Source: Bifidobacterium aquikefiri | GTDB lineage: Bacteria; Actinomycetota; Actinomycetes; Actinomycetales; Bifidobacteriaceae | Length of the DNA stretch: 40,249 bases | Direction of reading: 5' to 3' | Assembly (NCBI RefSeq): GCF_002259795.1 | Contig: NZ_MWXA01000010.1 | Location: 1 to 40,249 of the forward strand | In this document: piece after piece, positions 1-8,319 of the stretch | Layout: every line of letters begins with the position of its first letter | Numbering within the stretch: the stretch's first letter is position 1 | Notes under the pieces: generated by a model | Told to the model about the DNA's origin: nothing | What the model saw: only the letters and a program-made list of their open reading frames with translations | The model's database searches: none | Translations under genes and position numbers: made by a program

Positions 1-477
1 AGTGAACTCCTGCCACAGGCCCGCTACCAGCGGTGCATGGTGCACTTCATGCGCAACGTGCTCTCGAAAGTCTCCCCTCGTCACACCCGATGGGCCGGGG
101 ACGCGCTCAAGGCCGTGTTCGCGATGGAATCACGCGAATCGGCGTTGGCCAAGGCCGAGCAGGTCGCCACCGAGATGGAGGAGCGGAAACTCAGGGAGGC
201 CGCCAAGTGCCTGCGCGAGGGCATCGACGAGACCACCACGTACCTGCTCAAGGATTACCCGGTCGAGCATCGCCGGCGCATCCGAACGAACAACATGATC
301 GAACGGTTGAACCGGGAGATCCGCAGGAGAACCCGCGTGGTGGGCGCTTTCCCGGATGGTAGATCGGCATTGATGCTCATCACTGCGAGAATCCGCTACG
401 TCACCGGCAACCAGTGGTCGACCCGCCGCTACCTGGACATGTCCCGACTCCACGACACCATACAGGAAGCGAACTGA
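1..477 (+). CDS. IS256-family transposase, C-terminal fragment (5' end outside window)
   Basis: The frame is open from base 1 and gives about 158 residues beginning SELLPQARYQRCMVHFMRNV, the usual 'R-x-QRC-x-VHF-x-RN' region of the IS256 DDE transposase. Downstream is the conserved block NNMIERLNREIRRRTRVVGAF with the glutamate of the catalytic triad (IERLN) near residue 102. IS256 transposases are normally about 390-420 residues, so about 60% is missing to the left; this is a window effect, with no frameshift or internal stop in the visible part. The enzyme moves DNA by a copy-out mechanism through a circular intermediate (family knowledge). Its GC-rich codon use differs from the flanking AT-rich DNA, in keeping with recent acquisition. 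Confidence 0.9.
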   Translation, partial: SELLPQARYQRCMVHFMRNVLSKVSPRHTRWAGDALKAVFAMESRESALAKAEQVATEMEERKLREAAKCLREGIDETTTYLLKDYPVEHRRRIRTNNMIERLNREIRRRTRVVGAFPDGRSALMLITARIRYVTGNQWSTRRYLDMSRLHDTIQEAN

Positions 478-500
478 CAACGCACACAGGAAACAAAAAC

Positions 501-528
501 CAAAGTGCGCAAGAACCCGGGCACTACC
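501..528 (+). repeat. Putative right terminal inverted repeat of the IS256-type element
   Basis: The stretch read outward ends GAACCCGGGCACTACC. Read inward from the element tip it begins GGTAGTGCCCGGG, the layout seen at many IS256-family ends, where the last 20-30 bp lie just beyond the transposase stop. The matching left end is not in the window, so this is inferred from position and composition only. Confidence 0.5.
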
Positions 529-956
529 AATAAATCTTAAGAATTCTGAATTCATTTCACATGATTTCATTGATATATCAGTGTTTTAATGCGCAATTGA
601 TACAGAGATGAATACCTATTCATATGCTTGAGTCAATGCATGCCTTGTATCACATTAACCAAGTAGCGCTTTGTTTTACAGTCACACTCTTGTTTCAAAT
701 CGAGATATATGTATTGTTCATCACATGTGATGTGCACCATAACGATTAATTAAGTTCGTGGCAATAGCAGCGCTGCATTTTGGCAACAACGCTGCTGACA
801 CTGTTCGAAAGGCTCCTTGAAAGCAGCCCATCATATGCTCATCAAGGAGAGATTGCGCATATGCGCCGCATGTTCTCGAATTTCCATGCTTTTTCTGCTT
901 GAATGTCTCCTAGGAATTCCTGAGAGATCAGCAGATGATACGTGCGAGGAGAGAAT
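529..956. other. AT-rich intergenic region between IS end and beta-helix gene
   Basis: About 430 bp with no supported gene. A short frame at 817-1032 has no convincing ribosome-binding site and no recognisable composition. Several A+T-rich hexamers could serve as -10 boxes, but I cannot pick a promoter with confidence. A single CTTGAGT half-site (about 627-633) has no matching right half, so it is not a HAIR operator. Confidence 0.5.
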
Positions 957-2696
957 GTGCGCAGCATTCAGAAAGACCGCAGCAACACGAAAGGCGAGCA
1001 CATATTCAGCTCGCGCGTTCGCATATGCTTGATCGCAACACTATCAATGGCGAGTGCTCTGGTGCTGATCTACCTTTCGATGCTCACTTTCCACGCCATT
1101 GCCCAGGCTGCGGCGATACGAGGTTCTGCAGCGACCAAGCAAGTTGCTCATGCTATCAGCTTTGCCTCTCCCAGCACCGCGAAATCCATAAAGACCAGCC
1201 CATATGAATTGGAATTCATGGATGGCTATCGCCCGTTTGGTGAGGTGCAGGTCCCCAATAAACGTCCGGTCGATCATGTGGTGCGCATCGGCAAGGCCGG
1301 TGCAACCGAGAAATATGTGTGCTGGACGACGGGGTCACCGCTCAAAACCACGCTTACGATTCCCGCAGCGCATATCGAAAACAGCCAAGGATCGCCGGTG
1401 ACCATTCCGCTCACTCTGCGGCACAAACCGCGAGTGCTGTGGGGTACCCCATACGTAAGTTCTCACCACATCGTCAATGCTGTAAAGGCTGGTTTAGTGG
1501 CAAATGGGGTGAAAAACAATACACCGCGCCTGAATATCATTCTCCAACTTCTTCCCGTTGCCGTTGCGAAAACCATATCGTTTCCGGCAGGTCATTATGC
1601 TTTCAAGAATGTTGTCAACATGGTGAGCAACGTCACCATGCTCGGGAATAGGAATAAATCCTTCATTCAGATGCCGAAGCATGCTCGCGGCGGCATGGTT
1701 ATCTGGTACCCAACGGGCGGAGCAACCGAATATGGTGGCATGCACGATGTCACATGGAAAAACATCACATTTCGAGGCGAATATCACAATCTGATACCGA
1801 CACAGACCATCTATCAACCGCTCATTCATGCCAATCGCATTACCTTCGAATCATGCACCTTCTCCATGGTGCAACGCCCTTTCGGTCATCTCTTGGATGT
1901 TGATGGCAGCACAAATATTACCGTTCGCAATAGCACGGTCATCGGTTCTCCGAATCGAGGGCAGACTTTCAAAGAGGCATTTCAGATGGATGTCGCGGCG
2001 CTTGGAGCCAGCGGATACTACGACCGAGAGACGATCTTCGACAATCTTCCGACAACGCATATGTCGATTATCCACAATCGCTTTCTACCGTTGCGCAGCA
2101 AAACCGGCCGTCTGCTGCTCCCCGCAGCTGCACCGTTTGGCACACACATGGCCTATGCACGCACGACGAAGCTGAGCAGCTACATTCGTTTTGGCCTGTT
2201 CGAAGATAATTATGTTGAAGATCCAGCTGCCTATGAAGGTGCAGGGGGCTATAACAGTGCCGTGATCCATTTCGATGCAGCCGATGACATCACCATAACC
2301 CGCAATACCTTCAATTGGACAGGTGAAACCCCTCAGCCTTCGTGGGGAGTCGCTTTCTACGCGCGATCTCATCGCATGGTGAAACCTTCAGGCTGGCACG
2401 GCATCACGATAAGCGATAATGTCTTCAGAAATTTCGCTCCAACGCAAGGCGTTTTCGAACTGTATCGCGCATCCAACAGCATTGACATTCCAGGCAGATC
2501 GGTTTCGACCGTGCATATTCGCGGCAACCGATTCGATGGAACTCCGGTACAGCTTGCACTGTATTGGCTCCACCATTATTCCGAATCATTTATAGTCACG
2601 CACGATCAACACATTCGCGGTTTTGACAATGTGGCAGACGGAACGATATTCCTCGATACCCATCCCTCCAAGAATCACAACCGGACGTTTGCCTAG
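957..2696 (+). CDS. Secreted or membrane-anchored right-handed beta-helix protein (pectate-lyase-like fold)
   Basis: A 579-residue protein with a basic N-terminus and a hydrophobic segment at about residues 22-45 (LIATLSMASALVLIYLSMLT), a signal peptide or signal anchor. From about residue 190 there are repeated short strands typical of parallel beta-helices: ITFRGEYHN, ITFESCTFS, NITVRNSTVIG, ITITRNTFNW, ITISDNVFRNF and VHIRGNRFDG. This fold occurs in polysaccharide lyases, hydrolases and adhesins. No catalytic signature could be assigned, so substrate and activity are unknown. The start chosen is GTG at 957, because AGGAG (947-951) lies 5 bp upstream; the earlier in-frame GTG at 942 has no such site. 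It stands alone, between an IS end and an oxidoreductase gene, and may be part of a mobile or accessory patch. Confidence 0.8.
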   Translation: MRSIQKDRSNTKGEHIFSSRVRICLIATLSMASALVLIYLSMLTFHAIAQAAAIRGSAATKQVAHAISFASPSTAKSIKTSPYELEFMDGYRPFGEVQVPNKRPVDHVVRIGKAGATEKYVCWTTGSPLKTTLTIPAAHIENSQGSPVTIPLTLRHKPRVLWGTPYVSSHHIVNAVKAGLVANGVKNNTPRLNIILQLLPVAVAKTISFPAGHYAFKNVVNMVSNVTMLGNRNKSFIQMPKHARGGMVIWYPTGGATEYGGMHDVTWKNITFRGEYHNLIPTQTIYQPLIHANRITFESCTFSMVQRPFGHLLDVDGSTNITVRNSTVIGSPNRGQTFKEAFQMDVAALGASGYYDRETIFDNLPTTHMSIIHNRFLPLRSKTGRLLLPAAAPFGTHMAYARTTKLSSYIRFGLFEDNYVEDPAAYEGAGGYNSAVIHFDAADDITITRNTFNWTGETPQPSWGVAFYARSHRMVKPSGWHGITISDNVFRNFAPTQGVFELYRASNSIDIPGRSVSTVHIRGNRFDGTPVQLALYWLHHYSESFIVTHDQHIRGFDNVADGTIFLDTHPSKNHNRTFA

Positions 2697-2868
2697 TTGC
2701 AAAGCAGCGCCGAGGCGGCCATTCTGGAATTCAATTTCCATGCCAATGCAGCGATACGTATATGTCAAGCAGCACATTGCCCTCTGCGAAATCTTGATGT
2801 ACGAAACCTTCATTCAATTCGCGATGCCTAGGCTTGGACCGAATATAGATTGAAATTCAGGAGGCATG

Positions 2869-3720
2869 ATGAACATAACCGTTCTTGGTACGGGCATTAT
2901 GGGCGGTGGCATAGCCAAAGTTCTCGCTGCTCAGGAATTCAACGTAACAGCTTGGAATCGTACGATTTCGCATGCTGCACACTTGAAGAAAGACTCGGTT
3001 CATATTGAACCAGACATCAGGAAAGCAGTTTCACAGGCGGATATCATTGCCATCGTCGTATTCGACGCAGACAGTGTAATGAATGTTCTTGAGCAGGCAA
3101 GCGCTTCAGCACCCTCAGACGCAATCTGGGTGCAGATGTCGACGATTGGCAAACAGGGTGCTCGAAAGGTTGATGAATACGCGAAAAATCACGGCTTGAA
3201 CGTTATCGAAACCATGATGATGGGCAGCAAGGATCAGGCCAATTCATCACAACTGGTGCTTATGGGCGGGGGCAGTCAGACACTGTTTGATCGGGCGAAT
3301 CCTTTCACCAAGGCAGTATCAAAGAAACTCGTATTCTGCGGTCCGCATCTTGGAGATGGAACTGCCGTTAAGCTTGCCTGTAATCTCTGGCTTGGAAGCA
3401 TCACCGTTGCAGCCAGCCAATCGTTGAAAGTTCTCGAACAGCAACATGTCGATCCTCGTCTCTTCTTGAATGTGATAGACGGCGGCACTACGGATTCTCC
3501 ATATGCACACCTCAAGGGTGCGAAAATCCTCGCTCATGACTATTCAGCACAATTTGAGGTTTCGGCACTCGAAAAGGATCTTGGTCTGATGAAGGATGTG
3601 ATGCAAGACATCGGTTTTCGCAACGATCTTCTCACCACCGTGCTCGGCCTCTACACCGAATCTGACAAGAACGGCCACACCCATGATGACGTAAGCGCTG
3701 TCGCGACAACTTTCGACTGA
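2869..3720 (+). CDS. NAD(P)-dependent dehydrogenase of the beta-hydroxyacid / 6-phosphogluconate dehydrogenase-like family
   Basis: A 283-residue protein. The N-terminus NITVLGTGIMGGGIAKVL is the family's Rossmann motif (GxGxMGxxxA). Further on are a variant of the D-x-S-T motif (VQMSTIGKQGARK), a substrate-loop equivalent (MMMGSKDQANS), the active-site lysine region (GTAVKLACNLWLG) and the C-terminal K-D-L motif (ALEKDLGLMKDV). The family (3-hydroxyisobutyrate dehydrogenase, tartronate semialdehyde reductase, GLYR) oxidises or reduces beta-hydroxyacids; the true substrate is not readable from sequence. The family glycine pair in 'PVSGG' is replaced by MGSKD, so it may be a non-canonical imine- or aldehyde-reductase type. 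The ATG at 2869 is preferred over the ATG at 2866 because AGGAGG (2859-2864) is only 1 bp from the latter and 4 bp from the former. Confidence 0.85.
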   Translation: MNITVLGTGIMGGGIAKVLAAQEFNVTAWNRTISHAAHLKKDSVHIEPDIRKAVSQADIIAIVVFDADSVMNVLEQASASAPSDAIWVQMSTIGKQGARKVDEYAKNHGLNVIETMMMGSKDQANSSQLVLMGGGSQTLFDRANPFTKAVSKKLVFCGPHLGDGTAVKLACNLWLGSITVAASQSLKVLEQQHVDPRLFLNVIDGGTTDSPYAHLKGAKILAHDYSAQFEVSALEKDLGLMKDVMQDIGFRNDLLTTVLGLYTESDKNGHTHDDVSAVATTFD

Positions 3721-3769
3721 TTAGTGGCATGTTGTTGCTGTTCAGCCAGGAAAACTTGCCCCCGCACAA

Positions 3770-3890
3770 CGAGATTTTGAGTTTTGTGGCAATTTCAAAG
3801 TATCAATGGAAGAAATCATTGTTTTGCAGTCGATATTCCGCAAAAAACAGCTCTGCATATTTTGAAATTGCCACAAAACTCAAAATATCG
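3770..3890. repeat. Foldback element, copy 1
   Basis: Two 34-bp arms (3770-3803 and 3857-3890) are inverted repeats with two mismatches. The central 16-bp core GAGTTTTGTGGCAATT occurs at 3779-3794 and its complement at 3866-3881, so the core-to-core span is 103 bp. It lies 49 bp downstream of the dehydrogenase stop, between two convergent genes. The same core recurs at 13401 and 36028 with nearly the same span. There is no ORF inside. A 3-bp CAA flanks both ends of the long arms, too short to call a target duplication. Confidence 0.85.
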
Positions 3891-3908
3891 CAATATCGCA
3901 ATATCGCA
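3885..3908. repeat. Three tandem copies of ATATCGCA
   Basis: Three exact head-to-tail 8-bp units (3885-3892, 3893-3900, 3901-3908) begin inside the right arm of foldback copy 1 and run up to the following hairpin. They may come from slipped-strand expansion and are a candidate variable locus between strains. Confidence 0.85.
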
Positions 3909-3910
3909 AT

Positions 3911-3950
3911 GCATAATCGCGCAGCTTCTTTTGAAGTTGCGCGATTATGC
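3911..3950. terminator. Long hairpin between convergent genes (bidirectional terminator candidate)
   Basis: GCATAATCGCGCA (3911-3923) pairs perfectly with 3938-3950. After one mismatch, CTTC pairs with GAAG around a TTTT loop, giving a 40-nt near-perfect hairpin. It lies 18 bp from the stop of the minus-strand gene at 3969 and 190 bp from the stop at 3720. A short T-run follows on the plus strand (TTCTTT). It probably ends transcription from both sides. Confidence 0.65.
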
Positions 3951-3968
3951 TGCATTCTTTAAAAGAAA

Positions 3969-4352
3969 TCAGTTGAGAATCTGCTGTACCGAACCGCGAA
4001 TCTTTGAGGTGGCATCATCAACGGCCGAGCTGGCATTCTTCACAGTCTCGTTTACAGCGGAAGTCGCATTGTTCAACGACTCATTTACCGCCTTGCGAAC
4101 CTGCTTGTTACCGCGATCGATGGTCTTCTGCCAATCCTTTGGGATTTCAACCTTCGTTTCACGGCAATACTTGAAGTAGAGGAACAGTGCGATACTCGCA
4201 ATCACAGCTATGGCACAGAACAGCTTCATGTGCCCGTGCTGAGACTCTTCCTCATCACCCCAACCGTAGGTGTCATTGGTTTGCTCGGAATCTTTGAAGT
4301 CTTCCTCGTCGTCGCGGTTTTTATTCTTGTTTTTATTCTTGTCGCTTGCCAT
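3969..4352 (-). CDS. Hypothetical single-pass membrane protein with acidic/basic N-terminus and helical tail
   Basis: A 127-residue protein I do not recognise. It has three visible parts: a very hydrophilic head with KNKNKNKN encoded by a 12-bp tandem repeat, then acidic DDEEDF; one membrane segment at about residues 42-60 (MKLFCAIAVIASIALFLYF); and an Ala/Asn/Val-rich tail with heptad-like units AVNESLNNATSAVNETV and NASSAVDDATSK, probably an amphipathic helix or coiled coil. The start chosen is the ATG at 4352, with AAGGGGG seven bases upstream; a second ATG at 4358 sits directly against that site and is less likely. The tail resembles the LEA-like protein at 9876-10133 in style, so a role in envelope stress is possible but not shown. 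Confidence 0.7.
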   Translation of the reverse strand: MASDKNKNKNKNRDDEEDFKDSEQTNDTYGWGDEEESQHGHMKLFCAIAVIASIALFLYFKYCRETKVEIPKDWQKTIDRGNKQVRKAVNESLNNATSAVNETVKNASSAVDDATSKIRGSVQQILN

Positions 4353-4521
4353 AGTCATCCCCCTTGGGCACAAGGTTACTCTCATCTTACGGATTTCAGC
4401 TGTTGCACACTCTTAGAGAAATAATTTTCCCCAACCCTGTTACGAATGATATGGAGCACAGGGCATCATAAGCCGCGTGTATGTCAGATCGCGCATTCAG
4501 ATCATGACGCGCTCGAGAGCT

Positions 4522-5142
4522 TCAGACTCGTACGATGCTCTCGGAATCATCACGAATCACAATCGCTTCGCGATTTGATATGGCATGCAGATCGTAGCGA
4601 TGCGAATAGTCACGCTGGATTGCCTTGGCAGCTGCCTTGAACGGGAAGTTGCCGACATGCGGCAAGAGATAGAAGTCAAGCACCCCAAGCCCGGTATAAT
4701 CACCGTTGAGGCTGGGAACCGCATCTGTGGAATCCATGTGTGAGATGAAATCGATGCTGGGAGAAAGTATCACCGAACCTGCAGAAACTCCGATATACGT
4801 CTTCCCTGCATTGATGTGTTCGATTATTGCCTGGTCCGCACCACTTTTGCGCAATTCCTGCAGAAGGTAGAACGTATTGCCCCCGGTAACCATAATGTAA
4901 TCACTACGAGCGATCCGTTCTCGAATCTCCTTGAGAGAGGCTTTCGAAACTTCAAGATCTGAAACATTGATACCCAAGGCGGTCAGCGCGCGCCGATCCA
5001 CGTTCACGAAATGCTTGATGGTCTGCTGCGAGCTCGCGGTTGGAATAAGGCATGCGGTCTTCCCTCTGCAATCGCCACCAGCAAAAGTGCGAAACTCAGC
5101 GGCCAAAGGGGCGAACATCGAGGTAAGAAATAGCGAGCGCAT
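4522..5142 (-). CDS. Peptidase E-like serine peptidase (family S51)
   Basis: A 206-residue cytoplasmic protein with the class I glutamine-amidotransferase-like fold of family S51. Visible signatures are VTGGNTFYLLQ (about residue 85) and the nucleophile elbow YIGVSAGS with Ser120, the same number as in Salmonella PepE. The later motif LLPHVGNFP contains the likely catalytic His at about 162. PepE hydrolyses Asp-X dipeptides; other S51 members are cyanophycinases or of unknown specificity, so the exact substrate is uncertain. The start is set at ATG 5142, preceded by GGAGG with good spacing (TTGGAGGATATATG). It lies 94 bp after the uvrA-like gene on the same strand and may share its transcript. 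Confidence 0.85.
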   Translation of the reverse strand: MRSLFLTSMFAPLAAEFRTFAGGDCRGKTACLIPTASSQQTIKHFVNVDRRALTALGINVSDLEVSKASLKEIRERIARSDYIMVTGGNTFYLLQELRKSGADQAIIEHINAGKTYIGVSAGSVILSPSIDFISHMDSTDAVPSLNGDYTGLGVLDFYLLPHVGNFPFKAAAKAIQRDYSHRYDLHAISNREAIVIRDDSESIVRV

Positions 5143-5235
5143 ATATCCTCCAATTGACCATGCCCATCTTATTCCCTGCTTATTGCAAAACTGCATGGGA
5201 ACACCTGTTGCACATGTTCTGAATGCACGACAGGT

Positions 5236-7839
5236 TCAATGTCTGGACGCTTCGACTGTTTCATTGTTCAGATGCCTGTGCAGATACTTGCCGGTGATGC
5301 TATGTGGGTTGGAAGCTATTTCCTCCGGTGTACCGGATGCCACAATTCGTCCGCCCGCCTGCCCTCCGCCGGGGCCCATATCGATTACATAATCGGCATT
5401 GGCAATCATGTCAAGGTCATGCTCGATGAACACAACCGTCGCACCTTTGTCGATAAGGCGTTGCAGAACCTTGAGCAGGGTTCGCACGTCAAGCGGATGC
5501 AGTCCTGTTGTCGGCTCGTCAAGTATGAACATCGTGCTCGTGTGCCGCTTGCCCAGTTCATTGGCGAGCTTGAGACGCTGTGCCTCACCACCGGAAAGCG
5601 AGGGAGTATCCTCACCGAGCTTTACATATCCAAGTCCCAGATCGCTCAGGGTAGCGAGCGCCTTGTAGATACGCCGTAGACTTGCGTGCGGAATCGAAGC
5701 ATCAGTTGCAGTCCGATCTTCGACACCACGATCAGCAAAGAGTGGCAGCGCATCATCCACTCCCATATTGAGCAGCTCAGGCAGCGTAAGGCTTTGAATA
5801 CCTTCAGCCGATGCAAGCTTCACATGAATATCCCCAACATTCGGTCTGTAACGAGAGCCCTGACACACTGGACAAGTGATCGTTACATCAGGCAGGAACT
5901 GAATATCCAGGCTGATTTGACCCGTTCCATCGCACTCCGGGCAACGCAGCGAACCGGTGTTATACGAAAAGTCGGAAAGCTTAAGCTTGCGCTTGCGAGC
6001 ATCGTCGGTCGCCGCGAACACGCGTCTCAATGCGTCCATGACACTTGTATATGTTGCAACCGTTGAACGCACATTGATACCGATAGGCGTTGAATCAACG
6101 ACTCGAACGCGTGTGATTTCAGCATTGTCAAGGCTGTTCACATGTGCCGGTAACTTTTGGGCGTCGGCGAGCGCTCGCAGACCGGACACCAGTGACTCAA
6201 GCACCATCGTGGTTTTGCCAGATCCGGATACGCCGGTGACGGCGGTCATTCTGCCTTTCGGCACTTGCACATCGAGGGCATGCACCGTGTGAATCGGTGA
6301 AGTCTTCATATGAATGCATGAGCCGCTCTGCAAGTCAACTGTGTTGCGATCTCTGCACATTACCGGCTCGGAACCGTCCAGGAAACCACCAATTCGCGAT
6401 ATTGGGTCTGCAGCGACTTCACTCGGCGTTCCTTGAGCTATCACGGTACCACCCAATCGACCCGCACCACACCCCATCTCAATGAGGTGGTCGACTCGCT
6501 TCAAGACACCGGTATCGTGATCAACCAGCACAACCGAATTGCCATCCGCCAGCAAGTCGCGCATCACTCCCATTAGACCCTCGATATTGCTAGGATGCAG
6601 ACCTGTTGATGGCTCATCAAGCACATACAGTGCGCCGGTCGTCTCGTTGCGGACTGCACGCGAAAGTTGTGCGCGCTGACGTTCGCCTGTTGAGAGTGAT
6701 GCGGAAGAGCGATCAAGGGTCAAATATCCTAGGCCCAGCTGCACCAACCTTCGGCTCATCAGCATGAATGCATCAACGAGATCCTGCGCCATCATTCGCA
6801 TGGAAGTCGGCACAGTGTCAGGAATCGTCCGGACCCACTGCTGAATTTTCGTGAGAGGCCACGCGGTCACTTCTGCCAGATTGTGTTCTTCGATCCTCGG
6901 TGCTCGAGCCAATTCACTGAGCCTTGTACCCTCGCACGTTGGACATTGTCGCTCAACCACAAACTTAGTTACCTTTGCCAGGCGCTTCTCATCATTGGCT
7001 CGCTTGAGTTCGTCCAACACCGTGAGACGTGCATTGCGAAATGTGAAATCCAGCTCGTGCACGCCCTTGACCGAAGTGAAGGTAATATGCTTCTTCTCTT
7101 CAGGACCGTTGAAAACTATGTCTTTTTCACGATCTGTCAACTGGTTCCACGGCACGTCAATGCGAACGCCGAATTCGTGCACTATTGCAGGCTGCACATT
7201 GAATCCGAATGTGCGCCAAGGGACCACTGCGCCTTCATCAATGGTCAACGTGGGATCGGGAACAATCGTCGAGTCATCGACATCCCGAACGATTCCAGTT
7301 CCCTGGCATGTCGGGCATGCCCCGAGAGAGTTGAACGCCAGTTCCTCGGCACTCGGCGCATGTATCGGTTTGCCGCACACCTCGCAGTTGAATGCGATCT
7401 CTGCGGCTACCTTGAGTGTGGGTGCGTTGTAATGTCCGTTCGGGCAACGATGAGATGCCAAGCGCGAGAACATCAGACGCAGGACGTTCAGCAGTTCCGT
7501 CGAAGTTCCAAAGGTCGAACGCACTCCTCCAATACCTGGTCGCTGGCGCAATGCCAAGGCTGGCGGAATGTATTTCACCGAATCCACTTGTGGCTTTGCG
7601 GTCTGCGTCATGCGTCTGCGCGTGTATGTCGAAAGCGCATCCAGATAGCGTCGTGCCCCTTCCGCATAGAGAATCCCCAAGGCAAGTGAAGATTTTCCAG
7701 AGCCCGAGACTCCCGCAATTCCGACAAGCTGGTGCAGCGGAATCGAGAGATCAATATTTTTAAGATTATGGACGCGCGCACCATGGATTTCTATCGCTGA
7801 TGGTTCTCGCCTTGCTGCACAATTATTCGATTCTGTCAT
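5236..7839 (-). CDS. UvrA2-like ABC ATPase (excinuclease UvrA paralogue without UvrB-binding domain)
   Basis: An 867-residue protein with two ABC ATPase cassettes. The first Walker A is GVSGSGKSS (residues 43-51) with signature [15 protein letters not shown] and Walker [14 protein letters not shown]. The second Walker A is GVSGSGKTT with signature [16 protein letters not shown] and Walker [14 protein letters not shown]. Zinc-binding pairs CEVCGKP / CPTCQGTG and CPECDGTG / CPVCQGSRY are present. Between HRCPNGH and CEVCG there are only about 20 residues, where UvrA1 has a UvrB-interaction domain of about 100 residues. That shortening and the total length (UvrA1 is about 940) mark it as a UvrA2/DrrC type, linked in other bacteria to tolerance of DNA-binding drugs rather than UvrB-dependent repair. 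The start is ATG 7839, with only a weak ribosome-binding site. The upstream region carries a symmetric twin-operator element. Confidence 0.9.
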   Translation of the reverse strand: MTESNNCAARREPSAIEIHGARVHNLKNIDLSIPLHQLVGIAGVSGSGKSSLALGILYAEGARRYLDALSTYTRRRMTQTAKPQVDSVKYIPPALALRQRPGIGGVRSTFGTSTELLNVLRLMFSRLASHRCPNGHYNAPTLKVAAEIAFNCEVCGKPIHAPSAEELAFNSLGACPTCQGTGIVRDVDDSTIVPDPTLTIDEGAVVPWRTFGFNVQPAIVHEFGVRIDVPWNQLTDREKDIVFNGPEEKKHITFTSVKGVHELDFTFRNARLTVLDELKRANDEKRLAKVTKFVVERQCPTCEGTRLSELARAPRIEEHNLAEVTAWPLTKIQQWVRTIPDTVPTSMRMMAQDLVDAFMLMSRRLVQLGLGYLTLDRSSASLSTGERQRAQLSRAVRNETTGALYVLDEPSTGLHPSNIEGLMGVMRDLLADGNSVVLVDHDTGVLKRVDHLIEMGCGAGRLGGTVIAQGTPSEVAADPISRIGGFLDGSEPVMCRDRNTVDLQSGSCIHMKTSPIHTVHALDVQVPKGRMTAVTGVSGSGKTTMVLESLVSGLRALADAQKLPAHVNSLDNAEITRVRVVDSTPIGINVRSTVATYTSVMDALRRVFAATDDARKRKLKLSDFSYNTGSLRCPECDGTGQISLDIQFLPDVTITCPVCQGSRYRPNVGDIHVKLASAEGIQSLTLPELLNMGVDDALPLFADRGVEDRTATDASIPHASLRRIYKALATLSDLGLGYVKLGEDTPSLSGGEAQRLKLANELGKRHTSTMFILDEPTTGLHPLDVRTLLKVLQRLIDKGATVVFIEHDLDMIANADYVIDMGPGGGQAGGRIVASGTPEEIASNPHSITGKYLHRHLNNETVEASRH

Positions 7840-7940
7840 TTTCTGTTCAACTTCTTGCCATTTCTCGCAAATTTTCAGCCATCTCCGGCATCGATTGCTG
7901 CCAAAACCACTCTGCTCAGTCTCAACGACAAGACAGACCC

Positions 7941-8043
7941 GTTCATTGTGAACTCCACAAAGTAGAGAGGCCGAATAACAGCGAAATCACGTCGATTGAA
8001 TGCGGAAAATGTGCTTCTATACTTTGCGAAGTTCACAATGAAC
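7941..8043. repeat. 103-bp inverted-repeat element with twin palindromes; diverged foldback copy or twin operator
   Basis: The 24-bp arms 7941-7964 and 8020-8043 are inverted repeats with two mismatches. Each arm starts with the palindrome GTTCATTGTGAAC (GTTCA-N3-TGAAC), an operator-like shape, with centres 90 bp apart. The region lies between the divergent uvrA-like gene (start 7839) and aldehyde dehydrogenase gene (start 8320). The total length equals that of the foldback core at 3779-3881; aligned without gaps, the two share TTGTG, CAAAGTA, GTCGAT and CACAA at identical offsets. The rest of the 480-bp intergenic region (7840-8319) holds no gene I can support. Confidence 0.75.
7996..8023 (+). 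promoter_or_regulatory. Candidate promoter for the aldehyde dehydrogenase gene
   Basis: TTGAAT (7996-8001) and TATACT (8018-8023) are separated by 16 bp. Transcription would start near 8030, directly on the right GTTCA-N3-TGAAC palindrome (8031-8043), so a repressor bound there would block it. The leader would be long (about 290 nt), which weakens the case. Confidence 0.35.
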
Positions 8044-8319
8044 ACCACTGTTCGTCGAATTGAATCTTGCACACCTCTCCAATGGCATTTTCACTTCGCC
8101 GACGGCAAATAATTGTCAATTGGCTCACACTTTCAGCTCATTTAGTCACAACGGGTGCATAATTAATGCAGGCAAGGGGGCCGGTGATGCATCAATGTAT
8201 GCATGTCAGCTCTCCCGCCCCAGACAATTCACATGCTGCGTTGATCTGAAAAGACCTTGCACAACACATGAAGAATCTGACCTGCACAAGCGACATAATC
8301 GCCCAAGGAAGAGTGACTC

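Larger units (their letters stand above)
1..528 (+). mobile_element. IS256-family insertion sequence, right part
   Basis: This is the 3' part of an insertion sequence cut by the window edge. It contains the C-terminal third of an IS256-type transposase, followed about 25 bp after the stop codon by a candidate terminal inverted repeat that ends near position 528. The base composition changes sharply here: the transposase is GC-rich and the following 400 bp are AT-rich, as expected at an element boundary. The left end and target-site duplication are outside the window, so the exact border is inferred. Confidence 0.75.

Noticed and set aside
817-1032. 71-residue frame upstream of the beta-helix gene
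   Set aside because: TTG start, no ribosome-binding site, overlaps the better-supported gene start.
4316-4345. 12-bp tandem repeat encoding Lys-Asn runs
   Set aside because: It is simple coding repetition in a low-complexity head; no evidence for regulation or phase variation.
5210-5245. Hairpin between the uvrA-like and peptidase genes
   Set aside because: Only about 6 bp pair (ACCTGT/ACAGGT), which is too weak to call.
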